A stretch of 64,000 nucleotides of DNA, taken from contig CAVUHL010000001.1 in assembly GCA_963741305.1 (NCBI GenBank), positions 1 to 64,000 of the forward strand, given 5' to 3'. A program made the position numbers and the translations under genes. Positions 55,615 through 64,000 of this stretch are shown here, in pieces; position 1 is the stretch's first letter, and every line of letters begins with the position of its first letter. A model generated the notes under the pieces. It had not been told where the DNA came from. It made no database searches and saw nothing but the letters and a program-made list of their open reading frames with translations. This DNA comes from DATMER01 sp963741305. GTDB taxonomy: Bacteria; Acidobacteriota; Thermoanaerobaculia; Multivoradales; UBA5704.

Positions 55615-56960
55615 AGCGGCACCAAGGCCCTGCCGCACAGCGAGGCAGCCGAGCGCGCCGTGCTCGGCGCCCTCCTCCTGGAGCCGCTACGCATCGCCCA
55701 GGTCCGCACGCGCCTGGAGCCGCGCGACTGGTATCTCGAGCGCCACCGCGTGCTCTACCAAGCCTGCCTCGACCTCGCCGATGCGGGCTCCACCCCCGAC
55801 CTCCTCACCCTTCAGGCCCACCTGGAGCAGGCAGGCACGTTGGATGCGGTTGGTGGCCTGGCCTACCTCGCGAAGCTTGATCTCGACCTGCCGGACCTCG
55901 GCCGGCTCGACGAATACGCCGAGATCGTCAAGGAGAGCAGCGTCCGCCGCGACCTCATCGCCGGCACTCGGAAGACCCTCTGGGAGGCCGCCTCGACGGC
56001 GCGCCCGGTCCACGAGCTTCTGGCCGACCTCCGCGACTCCGCCGACAAGCTCCTCGGCCGTGCCGCCCGCGTGCGCTGGGAAGGAGCCGGCGACGTCGTC
56101 CACCGTCTCCTCGCAACCCTCGAAGAGGGGCGCACCGAGGCCCTGCGCGGGCTCACCTCCGGCTTTCCGGCCTGGGACCGGCTCGGCCCCGGCTTCCTGC
56201 CGGGCGGGCTCTACGTCATCGCCGGCAGGCCCGGCATGGGCAAGACCTCGCTGGCGCTCGATCTCACCCGCCACGTCGCCGTCGAATTGAAGCGGCCCGT
56301 CGGCGTCTTCTCCCTCGAAATGCGCTGCGACGAGCTCGGCCTCAAGCTCGGCGCCGCCGAAGCCGGCGTCGCCTCCCGTCAACTCCGCACCGGCCTCCTC
56401 TCCAGCGGGCAGTGGGGGGACCTCATCGCCGCCACGCGCCGCATGATCGCGGCGCCGCTGTTCCTCGACTACAGCCCGAGCCTGGTGCTGCGCGACCTCG
56501 AAGCCCGGGCTTGGTGGCTCAAGGCCAATCATCCCGACCTCGCGCTCCTGGTCGTCGACTACCTCCAACTCCTCACCGCCGGCGTCCGCATCGAGCACCG
56601 GCGCCTGGAGATCGCCCTCATCGACCCGCCGCCTCAAAGAGCTGGCCGGCGAGCTGGGCCTGCCGATGATCGCCCTCTCCCAGCTCAACCGTGAGCCCAC
56701 CCGCCGGAGCGACCCGCGCCCGCAGCTCGCCGACCTGGCCGAATCCGACGCCATCGGGCAGCACGCCGACCAGGTCGCCTTCGTCCACCGTCCCGAGGTA
56801 TACGCCCCCGACAATGAGAGTCTGCGCGGGCTCGCGGAGGTCATCGTCGCCAAGCACCGCCACGGCGAGACCGGCACCGTCGAGCTGACCTGGGTCGGCT
56901 CCACCACCTCCTTCCGCAACCGCACAGCCTCGGCGCCCGCCGGACCAGGACCGCTTCTGA
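55611..56960 (+). CDS. DnaB-type replicative helicase (frame broken)
   Basis: After an indel near 55620: LPHSEAAERAVLGALLLEPL, YLERHRVLYQACLDLADAGS (N-terminal DnaB domain), RecA-like core GLYVIAGRPGMGKTSLALDL, VFSLEMRCDELGLKL, LLVVDYLQLL, then after a shift near 56620 KELAGELGLPMIALSQLNRE, SDAIGQHADQVAFVHRPEVY. A last indel near 56915 restores an ending DQDRF-TGA overlapping the next ATG. About 445 aa. Confidence 0.82.
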
Positions 56961-57355
56961 TGCCCCTCCGTCCCGAGCGAGCGCGAGCGATACTCTCCCG
57001 GGTCGATCCCGCCCGGCTGCGCTCGGGCTGGCCCGTGGGCCTGCGCGACGGCGCGCTCCTCGCGCTGCTCGCGGCCGGCCTCACCGCCAGGGAGATCTCC
57101 CGCCTGCGCGCCTCGGCGGTCACGATGAATCGAGGGCAGCTCCTGGTCGCGGTCCATCGCCACGGCGTGGCCTGGTACGCCGTGCTGCCCGCCGACCTCG
57201 GAGGGCGGTTGCTCGTCTGGCTCACGGAGCGCCGCCTGTGGGCCGAAGGCGAGCCGGTCTTCACCGGCCCCCAGGGGCGGCTCTCCCCGAAGAGCATCTA
57301 CACGATCCTCAATCGCTACCGGCGCCAGAGGAAGGCTCGGCGTTCGCCATGCTAG
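56960..57355 (+). CDS. Truncated tyrosine-recombinase-like protein
   Basis: 131 aa. LRDGALLALLAAGLTAREIS, RLRASAVTMNRGQLLVAVHR, LPADLGGRLLVWLTERRLWA, SPKSIYTILNRYRRQ resembles the central catalytic-core part of phage integrases (first Arg region), but the HxxRH...Y C-terminal part is absent. Overlaps DnaB and resolvase genes. Possibly a repurposed or accessory protein. Confidence 0.5.
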   Translation: MPLRPERARAILSRVDPARLRSGWPVGLRDGALLALLAAGLTAREISRLRASAVTMNRGQLLVAVHRHGVAWYAVLPADLGGRLLVWLTERRLWAEGEPVFTGPQGRLSPKSIYTILNRYRRQRKARRSPC

Positions 57356-58192
57356 TCGCCCTCTACGCACGCACCTCGGCCGCCGATCTCGGCGGGGAGA
57401 CCGTCGAGCAGGTCCTCGCCGGCCTGGCCGCTCACGCGGCCGGGAGAGGCTGGGAAGTCGTCCTGGAGTGCGCTGACCCCGGCCCCTGGCCCGACAGGCC
57501 GAGAAAGGGGCTCAGGAGACTCCTGGAGGCCGTGCGTGCGAAAGCCGTCCAAGGCGTCCTCGTGCGTACCCTGAGCCACCTCGCGCGCTCCCTGCGCCAC
57601 CTGACCGATCTGGGCCACCTCCTCGCCGCCCAAGGCGTCGCCCTGATCGCCCTCGAAGACCACCTCGACACCACCGACCCGGGCGGAGCCCTCCGCTGGC
57701 GAGACTGGCTCGAAATCTCCCTCCGCCTGGACCGCCAGCTCCGCGCCGAGGCCGCAAAGCTCGCCCGCCTGCGCACCCCCGGCGAGCGCTGGGGCCGCCC
57801 CGCGGCCGCCGTCAACCCCCTGGAGCTGCTGACCTGGTGGGAAGGCCGAGGAGGCCGCCGTCCCCTCTCCCTGCGAGACCTCGCCCGCAAGCTCGGCGTC
57901 TCCGAAGCCACCGCCCGCAAGCGCCTCCGCGACCTCCGAGCCGCCGGCAAAGTCAACGACGCGCCCGCGCCCGGGCCCTCGCCGCCCGAGGCGGCCTCCG
58001 GAAGGGCGGCCGGCCCGCGAACCCCCTCGACGACGCACGACCTCACCGCCGCCTGGGCCAGGCGCCGAGCCTCGCCGCCGTCGCCCGCCACCTGCACGTC
58101 AGCCGGAACCGCGTGCGCAAGCGCCTGGGAGATCGGATGGATCGAGGCCGATGGCCACGAGCTCGGCCGTCCTGGAAGGCAATCAGAAGTAG
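57349..58192 (+). CDS. Serine recombinase (resolvase family), one frame break
   Basis: MLVALYARTSAADLGGETVE with the catalytic Ser in YARTS, VRTLSHLARSLRHLTDLGHL, ALIALEDHLDTTDPGGALRW, then LRDLARKLGVSEATARKRLR (HTH), and after a shift near 57970 a second HTH (LAAVARHLHVSRNRVRKRLG), ending EGNQK. Two tandem HTHs after a resolvase domain. Small serine recombinase acting in the module. Confidence 0.72.
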
Positions 58193-58201
58193 GAGAAGGC
58201 G

Positions 58202-58540
58202 ATGGCACAGCACCAGGTCGGAACCCTGCTGGACCACCTCTTGACGTCATACAGAGAGGAGATCAACGCGATCCGCGGCGAGCTGGCCGAGCTGCGCCAG
58301 GAGCTTCGCCGCGATCGCCAGCCGCCGCCCCCGACGCCGCGGGCAACCCTCCGCATCCGCGAAGTCTGCGCCCGCTCCGGCCTGAGCCGGGCGACCATCT
58401 ACCGGCTCGAGCGCGAAGGGAAATGGCCGCGCCGCTACCAGCTCACCGATGGCACCGTCGGCTGGAACGAGGCCGAAGTCGATGCCCGGATCGCCGAGAT
58501 GCAGGCGACGCGGGTTGGCGCCCCTACCCCGCCGAGATGA
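58202..58540 (+). CDS. AlpA-like excisionase/regulator
   Basis: 112 aa. Coiled segment REEINAIRGELAELRQELRR, then LRIREVCARSGLSRATIYRL, EREGKWPRRYQLTDGTVGWN, EAEVDARIAEM, the AlpA/MerR-type HTH found next to P4-type integrases, where it activates integrase or acts as excisionase. Convergent with and overlapping int by 17 nt. Confidence 0.82.
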   Translation: MAQHQVGTLLDHLLTSYREEINAIRGELAELRQELRRDRQPPPPTPRATLRIREVCARSGLSRATIYRLEREGKWPRRYQLTDGTVGWNEAEVDARIAEMQATRVGAPTPPR

Positions 58541-59883
58541 TCGAGCGCAGATGGCCTTCCCAGGCCATCATCGCCCTCTGCTTTTCCGGCAGGTAGGCGT
58601 TCAGGTTGTAATTGCGCCGCACCCCTCGCTTCACATGGTTGGTCACCGCGTCCACGATCTCATCCGAGAACCCGAGCTCCGATAGCTTCGTGCTCCCGGT
58701 GCGCCGCAGCCCATGCGGCCCCCAGGGCTTCGGCTCGCAGGCGATCCCCGCCGCGCGGCAGATGTCGTTGTAGACCGAGCTCATCCCGGTCACCGTGACC
58801 GGCGAGCCGTCCGAAAGGCGAGGGCTCGGGAACACGAGCTCGCCGCGCTCCCCCGCCGGGCGCAGCCGCTCGAGGATCTCCAGAGCAAGAGGAGGCAGAA
58901 ACACCCGGTGCTCCAGCTCGTTCTTCGTCCGCCCCGCCTTCCCGCCCGGGATCTGCCACCACTCGCCCCGGATCTCCGCCCACCGCATCTGGTACACCTC
59001 GCCCGGCCGCTGGACCAGGACCAGCAGGAGCTGCAGAGCCGACGACGTGATGCTATACCCGCCGGACCGGGCCTCACAGGCCTGCCAGAACGTCGCGATC
59101 TCCTCATCCCGCAAATAGTCCGTCCGCCGCCGCTCGCGTCCGAGATCGCGGATCCCGGACGCCGGATTCACCTCCAGGCGGTTCCCGTCGTCGAAAAGGT
59201 CCTCCCCGATCCCCCAGTTGAACACCATCCCGATGTACGTCCGCATCCGCCGGGCGGCGGTCATCTTGTCCCGCATCTTCCACTGGTTGATCAGCGCCTT
59301 GGCGTGCCCCTTGCGGATCGTACTCGCCACCTCATCCCGCCACGCCGAGCACATCTGAGCCAGCGCCGTCTCGACCTCCCGGGGCCGCCGGAACGTCGGC
59401 CACACATGCTGGAGCAGGTAGCGCTCGAGCCAGATCGGCAAACGACCCCGGGATCACCGGCCCCGCGCCCAGAATCGCCGCGAGCTGCCCCCGCCCCCGT
59501 CGTCCTCCATCACCACTGGAGCCGCCGCCCTGACCGGCCGGCTCGCCCCCTTCTGGCCTGCCTGCGGCGCCCCCTGCGGATCGACCCCACCCGCTACCAT
59601 GGCCGTCGATCCGCGCCATAGCCGCCTTCACCCCGGCCAGGCCGATCTCCTCCGGATAGTTCCCCAGCTTGATCGTCCGAATCGGCCGCTGCAGCCGGAC
59701 TGCCCCCTTCGGGTAAGGGCTCCGGTACCTATAGAAGAACACCTTGAGCCCGGCGGCGTACACTCGAACGAAGAAATTCCGCCGCCCCGGGTCCCTGAAA
59801 TCATGGAACTTTTGCCCCTCCGGGCAGACCAGAGAGCGAAGCCGCTTGTCCGTCATAGCTGGCTCAGTCGTGCGTACTGGCAT
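58524..59883 (-). CDS. P4-type tyrosine integrase (one frame break)
   Basis: N-terminal DUF4102-like arm-binding region RSLVCPEGQKFHDFRDPGRR, FFVRVYAAGLKVFFYRYRSP (start at 59883 or 59856), then, after a shift near 59450, TIRKGHAKALINQWKMRDKM, catalytic LVLVQRPGEVYQMRW, WGPHGLRRTGSTKLSELGFS, VTNHVKRGVRRNYNLNAYLP. Its start faces a tRNA-Thr 3' fragment 150 bp away, the expected attachment site. Confidence 0.85.
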
Positions 59884-60035
59884 CTTGTTCCTCCCAGTAG
59901 GTACTACCATAGATACCACGTAGAAAAGGCCAACACAAGACAGCCTGAGACAAGGAAAGCAAAAAAACACATATTTATATGTTTTTTCTAGGCTGGGGCG
60001 AAGTCGAGACCGGCATGAGACAGCCTGGAAAATGG

Positions 60036-60090
60036 TTCTGACTGATTCGTAATCAGCAGGTCGTCGGTTCAAATCCGACCGTCGGCTCCA
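60036..60090 (+). tRNA. tRNA-Thr(CGT) 3' fragment, probable attachment site
   Basis: Anticodon arm CTGATT-CGT-AATCAG (60042-60056), T-arm GTCGG-TTCAAAT-CCGAC (60063-60079), acceptor 3' strand and CCA at 60088-60090. No matching 5' half upstream. This fits an integrative-element end that carries the 3' part of a tRNA gene. Confidence 0.72.
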
Positions 60091-60336
60091 GTCGTAAATC
60101 CCCACAGACAAAGCACTTACAGCACGGCGACTCGTGCCGTTCCTTCGCTTGCTTCGGAGCCGGGTAAGTCCAGGGTAAGTCTCCCGAGCGATCCGAGGCG
60201 TTTCTTCCGTAGTTCCGCTTCCCCTCAAAGACGACCGGCGCCGCGTGGGCGCCGGGTGTAACGTTCCGTCTCCCAGTGTGGGGGACGGACCAAACCAGAC
60301 GGTCCGGCGGGGTGCTAGCACACGTCCGCCGGACCT

Positions 60337-61923
60337 GAGAGGCTGTGAAAAAATCCCGGGATGGGGGTTTTCTGAGTCTCGTGTTCATGAGACACTTGTT
60401 CATGGGCGATACCCTGTTCTCCCTCCCCGAACCGGAAGAACGTGTCGAGCGCGCCCGTGAAAGGAAAGCCGCGTCTGGTGCTGCCCAACCGGGCGCAGGT
60501 GGAGCTGCGCCCGGTCGACCTGGAAAGCCTCCTGCCCGCCGACCACGCGGCTCGTGCTGTGTGGGAGTTCGTTGAGTCGCTGGATCTGCGCCCTCTCTAC
60601 GCGAAGGTGCAGGCGGTCGAGGGAGTTGCGGGCCGGCCGGCCATTGATCCGCGGATCTACATGGCCTTGTGGCTGTACGCCACCATTGAGGGTGTGGGCA
60701 GCGCGCGAGCGCTGGAGCGGCTGACCCAGCAGCACGATGCGTATCGGTGGATTTTGGGAGGCGTGTCGGTCAACTACCATTCGCTGTCGGACTTTCGGGT
60801 TGACCATGCGGAGTACCTCGACGGGGTGCTGACACACAGCGTGGCGGTCTTGATGGATCAAGGATTAGTGGAGCTGAAGCGGGTGTCGCAGGATGGTATC
60901 CGGGTGCGTGCGAGTGCAGGAGCCGCCTCGTTTCGGCGCGAAGAGACTCTGAATCGTTGCCGAGAAGAGGCTGAGGAGCAGGTCCGGCTTCTTCGCCGGG
61001 AGCTAGAGCAACATCCAGAGGCGACGAGCCGCCGTCAGGCGGCAGCCCGCCAGCGAGCGGTCGAAGACCGTCGCCAACGGGTGGAGGCGGCGCTGGAGCA
61101 GATGCCGGATATCGCCGCCAAGAAGTCGGCAGCGGACAAGGACAAAGCCCGTGTGTCGACGACGGATGCTGAGTCGCGGGTGATGAAGATGGGAGATGGA
61201 GGCTTTCGTCCTGCCTACAACGGCCAGTTTGCGGTGGATACGCAGACGCAGATCGTGGTGGGTGTGGGGCTGAGCAACAGTGGCAGTGACCAAGGCAAGT
61301 TGTCGCCGATGATCGACCAACTTCAGGAGCGCTATGGGCTGACCCCGTCGGAGATCTTGGTGGATGGTGGCTTTGCCGGGCTGAAAGACATTGAGAAGGC
61401 CAGCGAATCGGGCGCCGTGATCTATGCTCCTGTGGCCAAGCCCAAGGACAAGACACGCGATCCGTATGTGCCTCTTGCGACCGATTCCTCGGCGGTTGCG
61501 CAGTGGCGCCAGCGCATGGGGACCCCCGAGGCCAAGGAGATCTACAAGCAGCGAGCTTCCACGGTGGAGTGCGTCAATGCCTTGGCCCGTAACCGCGGGC
61601 TCCAGCGCCTGCTGGTACGAGGCCAGCACAAAGCTCGTGCCGTCTTCTTATGGTTTGCCATCGCCCACAATCTGGTTCCGTAGTCTCTCTGGGCGCCGGA
61701 GTTACGGCGGTAGCCTGAGGGAGGCATCCCAAGGACAAAACAGGGCAGTGAGTTACTCTCGACGAGCCTACCGGGGCCTCCCAGACGCTTCGGAGAAGGG
61801 CGTTGGCCTTCGTAGCCTCCTTCAATAACCTGCGCCTCAAGGCCCACCGAGGGCTCCCTTGCGAGGTCTGCCCAGACCAGCCCTCACAAATCGCCCCCCG
61901 AAGCTGGATTTTTTCACAAGCTC
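60337..61923 (+). mobile_element. IS1182-family insertion sequence
   Basis: Inverted ends: GAGGCTGTGAAAAAATCC on the left (from 60339) and its near complement GGATTTTTTCACAAGCTC on the right (61906-61923). One transposase gene. About 1.58 kb. Target duplication not resolved. Confidence 0.82.
60442..61683 (+). CDS. IS1182-family transposase
   Basis: 413 aa from a GTG, intact. VELRPVDLESLLPADHAARA, ARALERLTQQHDAYRWILGG, SVNYHSLSDFRVDH, DDE residues in VSQDGIRVRASAG, PSEILVDGGFAGLKDI, and STVECVNALARNRGLQRLLV. Standard for the family. Confidence 0.92.
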   Translation: MSSAPVKGKPRLVLPNRAQVELRPVDLESLLPADHAARAVWEFVESLDLRPLYAKVQAVEGVAGRPAIDPRIYMALWLYATIEGVGSARALERLTQQHDAYRWILGGVSVNYHSLSDFRVDHAEYLDGVLTHSVAVLMDQGLVELKRVSQDGIRVRASAGAASFRREETLNRCREEAEEQVRLLRRELEQHPEATSRRQAAARQRAVEDRRQRVEAALEQMPDIAAKKSAADKDKARVSTTDAESRVMKMGDGGFRPAYNGQFAVDTQTQIVVGVGLSNSGSDQGKLSPMIDQLQERYGLTPSEILVDGGFAGLKDIEKASESGAVIYAPVAKPKDKTRDPYVPLATDSSAVAQWRQRMGTPEAKEIYKQRASTVECVNALARNRGLQRLLVRGQHKARAVFLWFAIAHNLVP

Positions 61924-61947
61924 TGACCCGAGCAAGGAGCTACCTCC

Positions 61948-62417
61948 ATGCCCAAGCTAGCAGAGCAGTCTACTATCCTGCGCAACCCCACCTCCCGGCC
62001 CTCTGCCCCGGCGGCCTCCCCGCCGGCCGGCAAGCCGCCCGCCCCGCCTCCGGCCAAGCCGGAAGACTGGGAGGGACAACCCGCTTTCCGCGAGACGTTC
62101 CTCCTGTACTTCACCGACCCGCAAGCCAACGACACGCTCCGGAGCCTCGGTGTCCTGCTTCACGAATTCGTCCTGGAGTTCTGGCGCATGTGGCCCTCTC
62201 ACCCGGAGGGGATCTTCCTCGCTTCCGTTCGTTCCGCCGTGGGAGACCTGCGCCACGTTGAAGGAGCCCTCCGGGAGTGGACTGCGGCCCCGCATTCGCA
62301 ATGGAAGGCTCTCACGAGGTCCGCGTCGCCGGGGTGGGGGCCGATGTCGCCGTCACTCTCGGCGAGCTGGCCGGCCGCCTGGAGAAGGTTCTCGACTCCC
62401 AGAAAGGGGAGGCGTAG
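61948..62417 (+). CDS. Unrecognised tandem-paralogue family, member 1 (one frame break)
   Basis: AAGGAG upstream of ATG. Pro/Ala-rich N-terminus, then AFRETFLLYFTDPQANDTLR, SLGVLLHEFVLEFWRMWPSH, AVGDLRHVEGALREW, and after a shift near 62295 VTLGELAGRLEKVLDSQKGE. About 156 aa. Same layout as the next two genes. No family recognised; soluble and mostly helical. Confidence 0.62.
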
Positions 62418-62419
62418 CC

Positions 62420-62869
62420 ATGACGCAAGCCCCTTTGCCCTCCGATCCGCCCTCCCCGCCGGCCACGGAGAACGAAGACGAAAAGCCCATCGGCCCGCCC
62501 GTCATCGATCCGGAGCACCACGAGGACTTCCCCGTCTTCCGAGAGTGCTTCCTCTACCGCATCGCCGGAGCCGACTCCAACGCTACCCTCCGGGCCTTCG
62601 GCGATCTCTTCTACCAGCTCATCCTCGAATACTCGGAATGGTGGCCCCCTCAGCCGGAAGGCACTCTCCGGGGTGGGCTCCGGGCCGCCATCGCGGACCT
62701 GCGCCACGTCCAGGGCTTCCTCCTCCTGGAGTGGACGGGGCCGGAGGCGAGTTTCGAGACTCCCCACGAGGAGCACCTTGCTCGGGTGGGAGGCGAGATC
62801 GCCCTTGAGGTGGGCAAGCTGGCAGACCGCCTGGAAACGGAGATGGGGCCGTGGCGGGGGGAGGCGTAG
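62420..62869 (+). CDS. Unrecognised tandem-paralogue family, member 2
   Basis: 149 aa, intact. Acidic/Pro N-terminus, then VFRECFLYRIAGADSNATLR, AFGDLFYQLILEYSEWWPPQ, AAIADLRHVQGFLLLEWTGP, ending IALEVGKLADRLETEMG. Starts 3 nt after member 1. Confidence 0.7.
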   Translation: MTQAPLPSDPPSPPATENEDEKPIGPPVIDPEHHEDFPVFRECFLYRIAGADSNATLRAFGDLFYQLILEYSEWWPPQPEGTLRGGLRAAIADLRHVQGFLLLEWTGPEASFETPHEEHLARVGGEIALEVGKLADRLETEMGPWRGEA

Positions 62870-62871
62870 CC

Positions 62872-63309
62872 ATGGCGCACCTCCCACCTTCCGATCCTCC
62901 GGCCGCCCTCCCACCCTCGGCGCCCGTCCTCCCGTTCCCGCCTTTCGCCTGGGAGGCCCGCGCCGTCTTCCGCGAGTCCTTCCTCTACCTCTTCACCATT
63001 CCCGGTGTCGCGGAAGCTCTCCGGCGCCTGGGGACCCACTTCTACGACCTCACCCTTGAGCATTCCGAGGACTGGCCGGACTGGCCCGAGAGCACCACCC
63101 GGGCCGAGCTGCGGGCCTTGGCCCTGGATCTTCGGCACGCGCAAGGCTTCCTCATGTCCGTCTGGAAGGAAATCGAGGTTTCGAGCGTGGCGCCCGCAGA
63201 TCTCCCGCTCTGCCTGAAGGCGCAGGACTGGGCCGGGAGGGTGGCGCAGATCGCCCTCGAAGTCGAGGCGGCCCTGGGGCCGGCACCCAAGGTGGGGGAG
63301 GTGCCATGA
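62872..63309 (+). CDS. Unrecognised tandem-paralogue family, member 3
   Basis: 145 aa, intact. AVFRESFLYLFTIPGVAEAL, RRLGTHFYDLTLEHSEDWPD, RALALDLRHAQGFLMSVWKE, VAQIALEVEAALGPA. Shared core of the family: FRExFLY, LR.LG..., WP, DLRHxxGxL, IALEV. Starts 3 nt after member 2, overlaps the next gene by 4 nt. Confidence 0.7.
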   Translation: MAHLPPSDPPAALPPSAPVLPFPPFAWEARAVFRESFLYLFTIPGVAEALRRLGTHFYDLTLEHSEDWPDWPESTTRAELRALALDLRHAQGFLMSVWKEIEVSSVAPADLPLCLKAQDWAGRVAQIALEVEAALGPAPKVGEVP

Positions 63310-63497
63310 GCTGGCCCTACTGCCGCCCGAGCACCGAGGCCACCTACACCGTCACCGCCCGGCCGGACCAGGCCGAACGGTGGGAGGCCGCCGCCGCCGT
63401 TGACGGGCGGGGAGCGGTCGGCTCGTGGTTGGCAGAGTCGGCGGATGATCACGTGCGGGAGCGGGCGCGCAAGCACCTCCCGCCGGCCCTGACGTGA
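63306..63497 (+). CDS. Small protein, ribbon-helix-helix/mobilization-like
   Basis: 63 aa. TYTVTARPDQAERWEAAAAV, DGRGAVGSWLAESADDHVRE, R: the V-x-A-R-x4-E-x-W-x-AA pattern of small RHH proteins and MobC-like mobilization factors. ATGA overlap with member 3. Confidence 0.5.
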   Translation: MSWPYCRPSTEATYTVTARPDQAERWEAAAAVDGRGAVGSWLAESADDHVRERARKHLPPALT

Positions 63498-63940
63498 TTT
63501 CAGCCATCCATCAGGGTGCTCGTGCCGAGATACCAGCGCCCGGCCGGAGGGATGGGGAAATCGAGGTGCGCGGGGCGGTCTCCGGTTCCTTCGCGATCTT
63601 CCGCGGTGACGGCCGGGGTCTGGGTGAGCCCGGCTGTTCCCTCTTCTCCCTGGTCCACCCGCCCAGCCGGCGGATCATCGACACGCTTCACCTCCGCCGG
63701 AAGTCCTGCAACGCCCAGCCGGCCGAGTTGGCCATGCTGCGCGTCAACTGGCGGGAGAGAAGACCCGGCGAAGGTCTTGGGAGACGCTCCCGACCCGGGG
63801 AGGGCACGCAAAGCCTCCTCCGGCTTCTCGAGAAGCTGAACCGCCCGTTGCAGATTCGCGGTGGCGGTCCTCTCTGGGGGCCGTCCCCCTCCTCCTGGCT
63901 GCTAGCCCAACTTACCACGCTTTGCGCGATAAAGTTTTGA
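63494..63940 (+). CDS. Hypothetical protein at the window end
   Basis: Frame of 148 codons from GTG; the middle reads GEIEVRGAVSGSFAIFRGDG, SLVHPPSRRIIDTLHLRRKS, AELAMLRVNWRERRP, which looks coding. The last roughly 50 residues do not. Family not recognised; N- and C-termini uncertain. Confidence 0.35.
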   Translation: MISAIHQGARAEIPAPGRRDGEIEVRGAVSGSFAIFRGDGRGLGEPGCSLFSLVHPPSRRIIDTLHLRRKSCNAQPAELAMLRVNWRERRPGEGLGRRSRPGEGTQSLLRLLEKLNRPLQIRGGGPLWGPSPSSWLLAQLTTLCAIKF

Positions 63941-64000
63941 AAAGATCGGGCCGAGCTATTTTTCGTCACTGCAAACCCTTCGCTAAAGAACCTCCTGGAC

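Overview
The window is 64 kb of high-GC bacterial DNA dominated by accessory and defence content. Nothing in it fixes the taxonomy. GC-rich codon use, small exported proteins next to HTH-TPR regulators, and a small Cys-motif protein of the DWERFLRGE...HLLRGC type would suit an Acidobacteriota (Thermoanaerobaculia-like) genome, but that is inference. Many genes need one or more single-base indels to read through (pal, the histidine kinase, cmr3/4/5/6, SEFIR-STAND, terL, dnaB and others), so the sequence looks like an indel-prone draft assembly. Cas10, Cmr1, Cas1, Cas2 and both Cas6 genes are open. Intervals of disrupted genes are given as the reconstructed extent.

Layout. 0-3.3 kb: a Pal lipoprotein and a histidine kinase/LuxR response regulator pair. 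3.6-10.3 kb, minus strand: a complete type III-B operon, cas10-cmr3-cmr1-cmr4-cmr5-cmr6, joined by ATGA (cmr5/cmr6: TAATG) overlaps. Its Cas10 has the GGDD palm but no HD nuclease domain. 10.5-24.6 kb: the CRISPR/adaptation region, with five arrays in three repeat families (7, 3, 5, 23 and 4 repeats), an RT-cas1-cas2 operon, two extra 3' fragments of cas2, a TnpA with REP-like palindromic elements, an IS66-type insertion exactly inside a CRISPR repeat, two 21-bp-period repeats, and a cas6 - membrane/Rossmannoid gene - cas6 operon. 24.6-27.4 kb: low-complexity DNA with one Cys-rich exported protein. 27.4-29.8 kb: a SEFIR-NTPase-TPR (STAND) defence gene. 29.8-47 kb: a tyrosine recombinase and a decayed Mu-like head-gene block broken up by cargo (convergent AbiE pair, a membrane protein, an Mrr-like remnant, two IS110-family transposases), with duplicated pieces of phage genes around the cargo. 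47-53 kb: two paralogous HTH-TPR regulators, a TPR protein, and two small exported proteins with repeated DPxG motifs. 53-60 kb: a phage/ICE regulation and replication module with a P4-type integrase next to a tRNA-Thr 3' fragment. 60-64 kb: an IS1182 element and three tandem paralogues of an unrecognised family.

How the parts may work together. crRNAs from the arrays, processed by the two Cas6 proteins, would load the Cmr complex. Without an HD domain, Cas10 is expected to act through cyclic oligoadenylate made by its GGDD palm and through Cmr4 RNA cleavage (D26 is present). The only candidate effector visible is the membrane protein between the cas6 genes. New spacers would come from Cas1-Cas2, and the RT would allow acquisition from RNA, but this RT has lost the segment holding its first catalytic aspartate. 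The leaders share a TTTGACAACTGA box, and two of them carry a covarying inverted motif 47 bp before the first repeat.

Best candidates for something undescribed: the membrane/Rossmannoid gene between the cas6 genes, the HTH-TPR/DPxG exported-peptide pairs, the three self-complementary TATATA palindromes at the AbiE antitoxin gene, and the 21-bp (7-codon) repeats in the CRISPR region.
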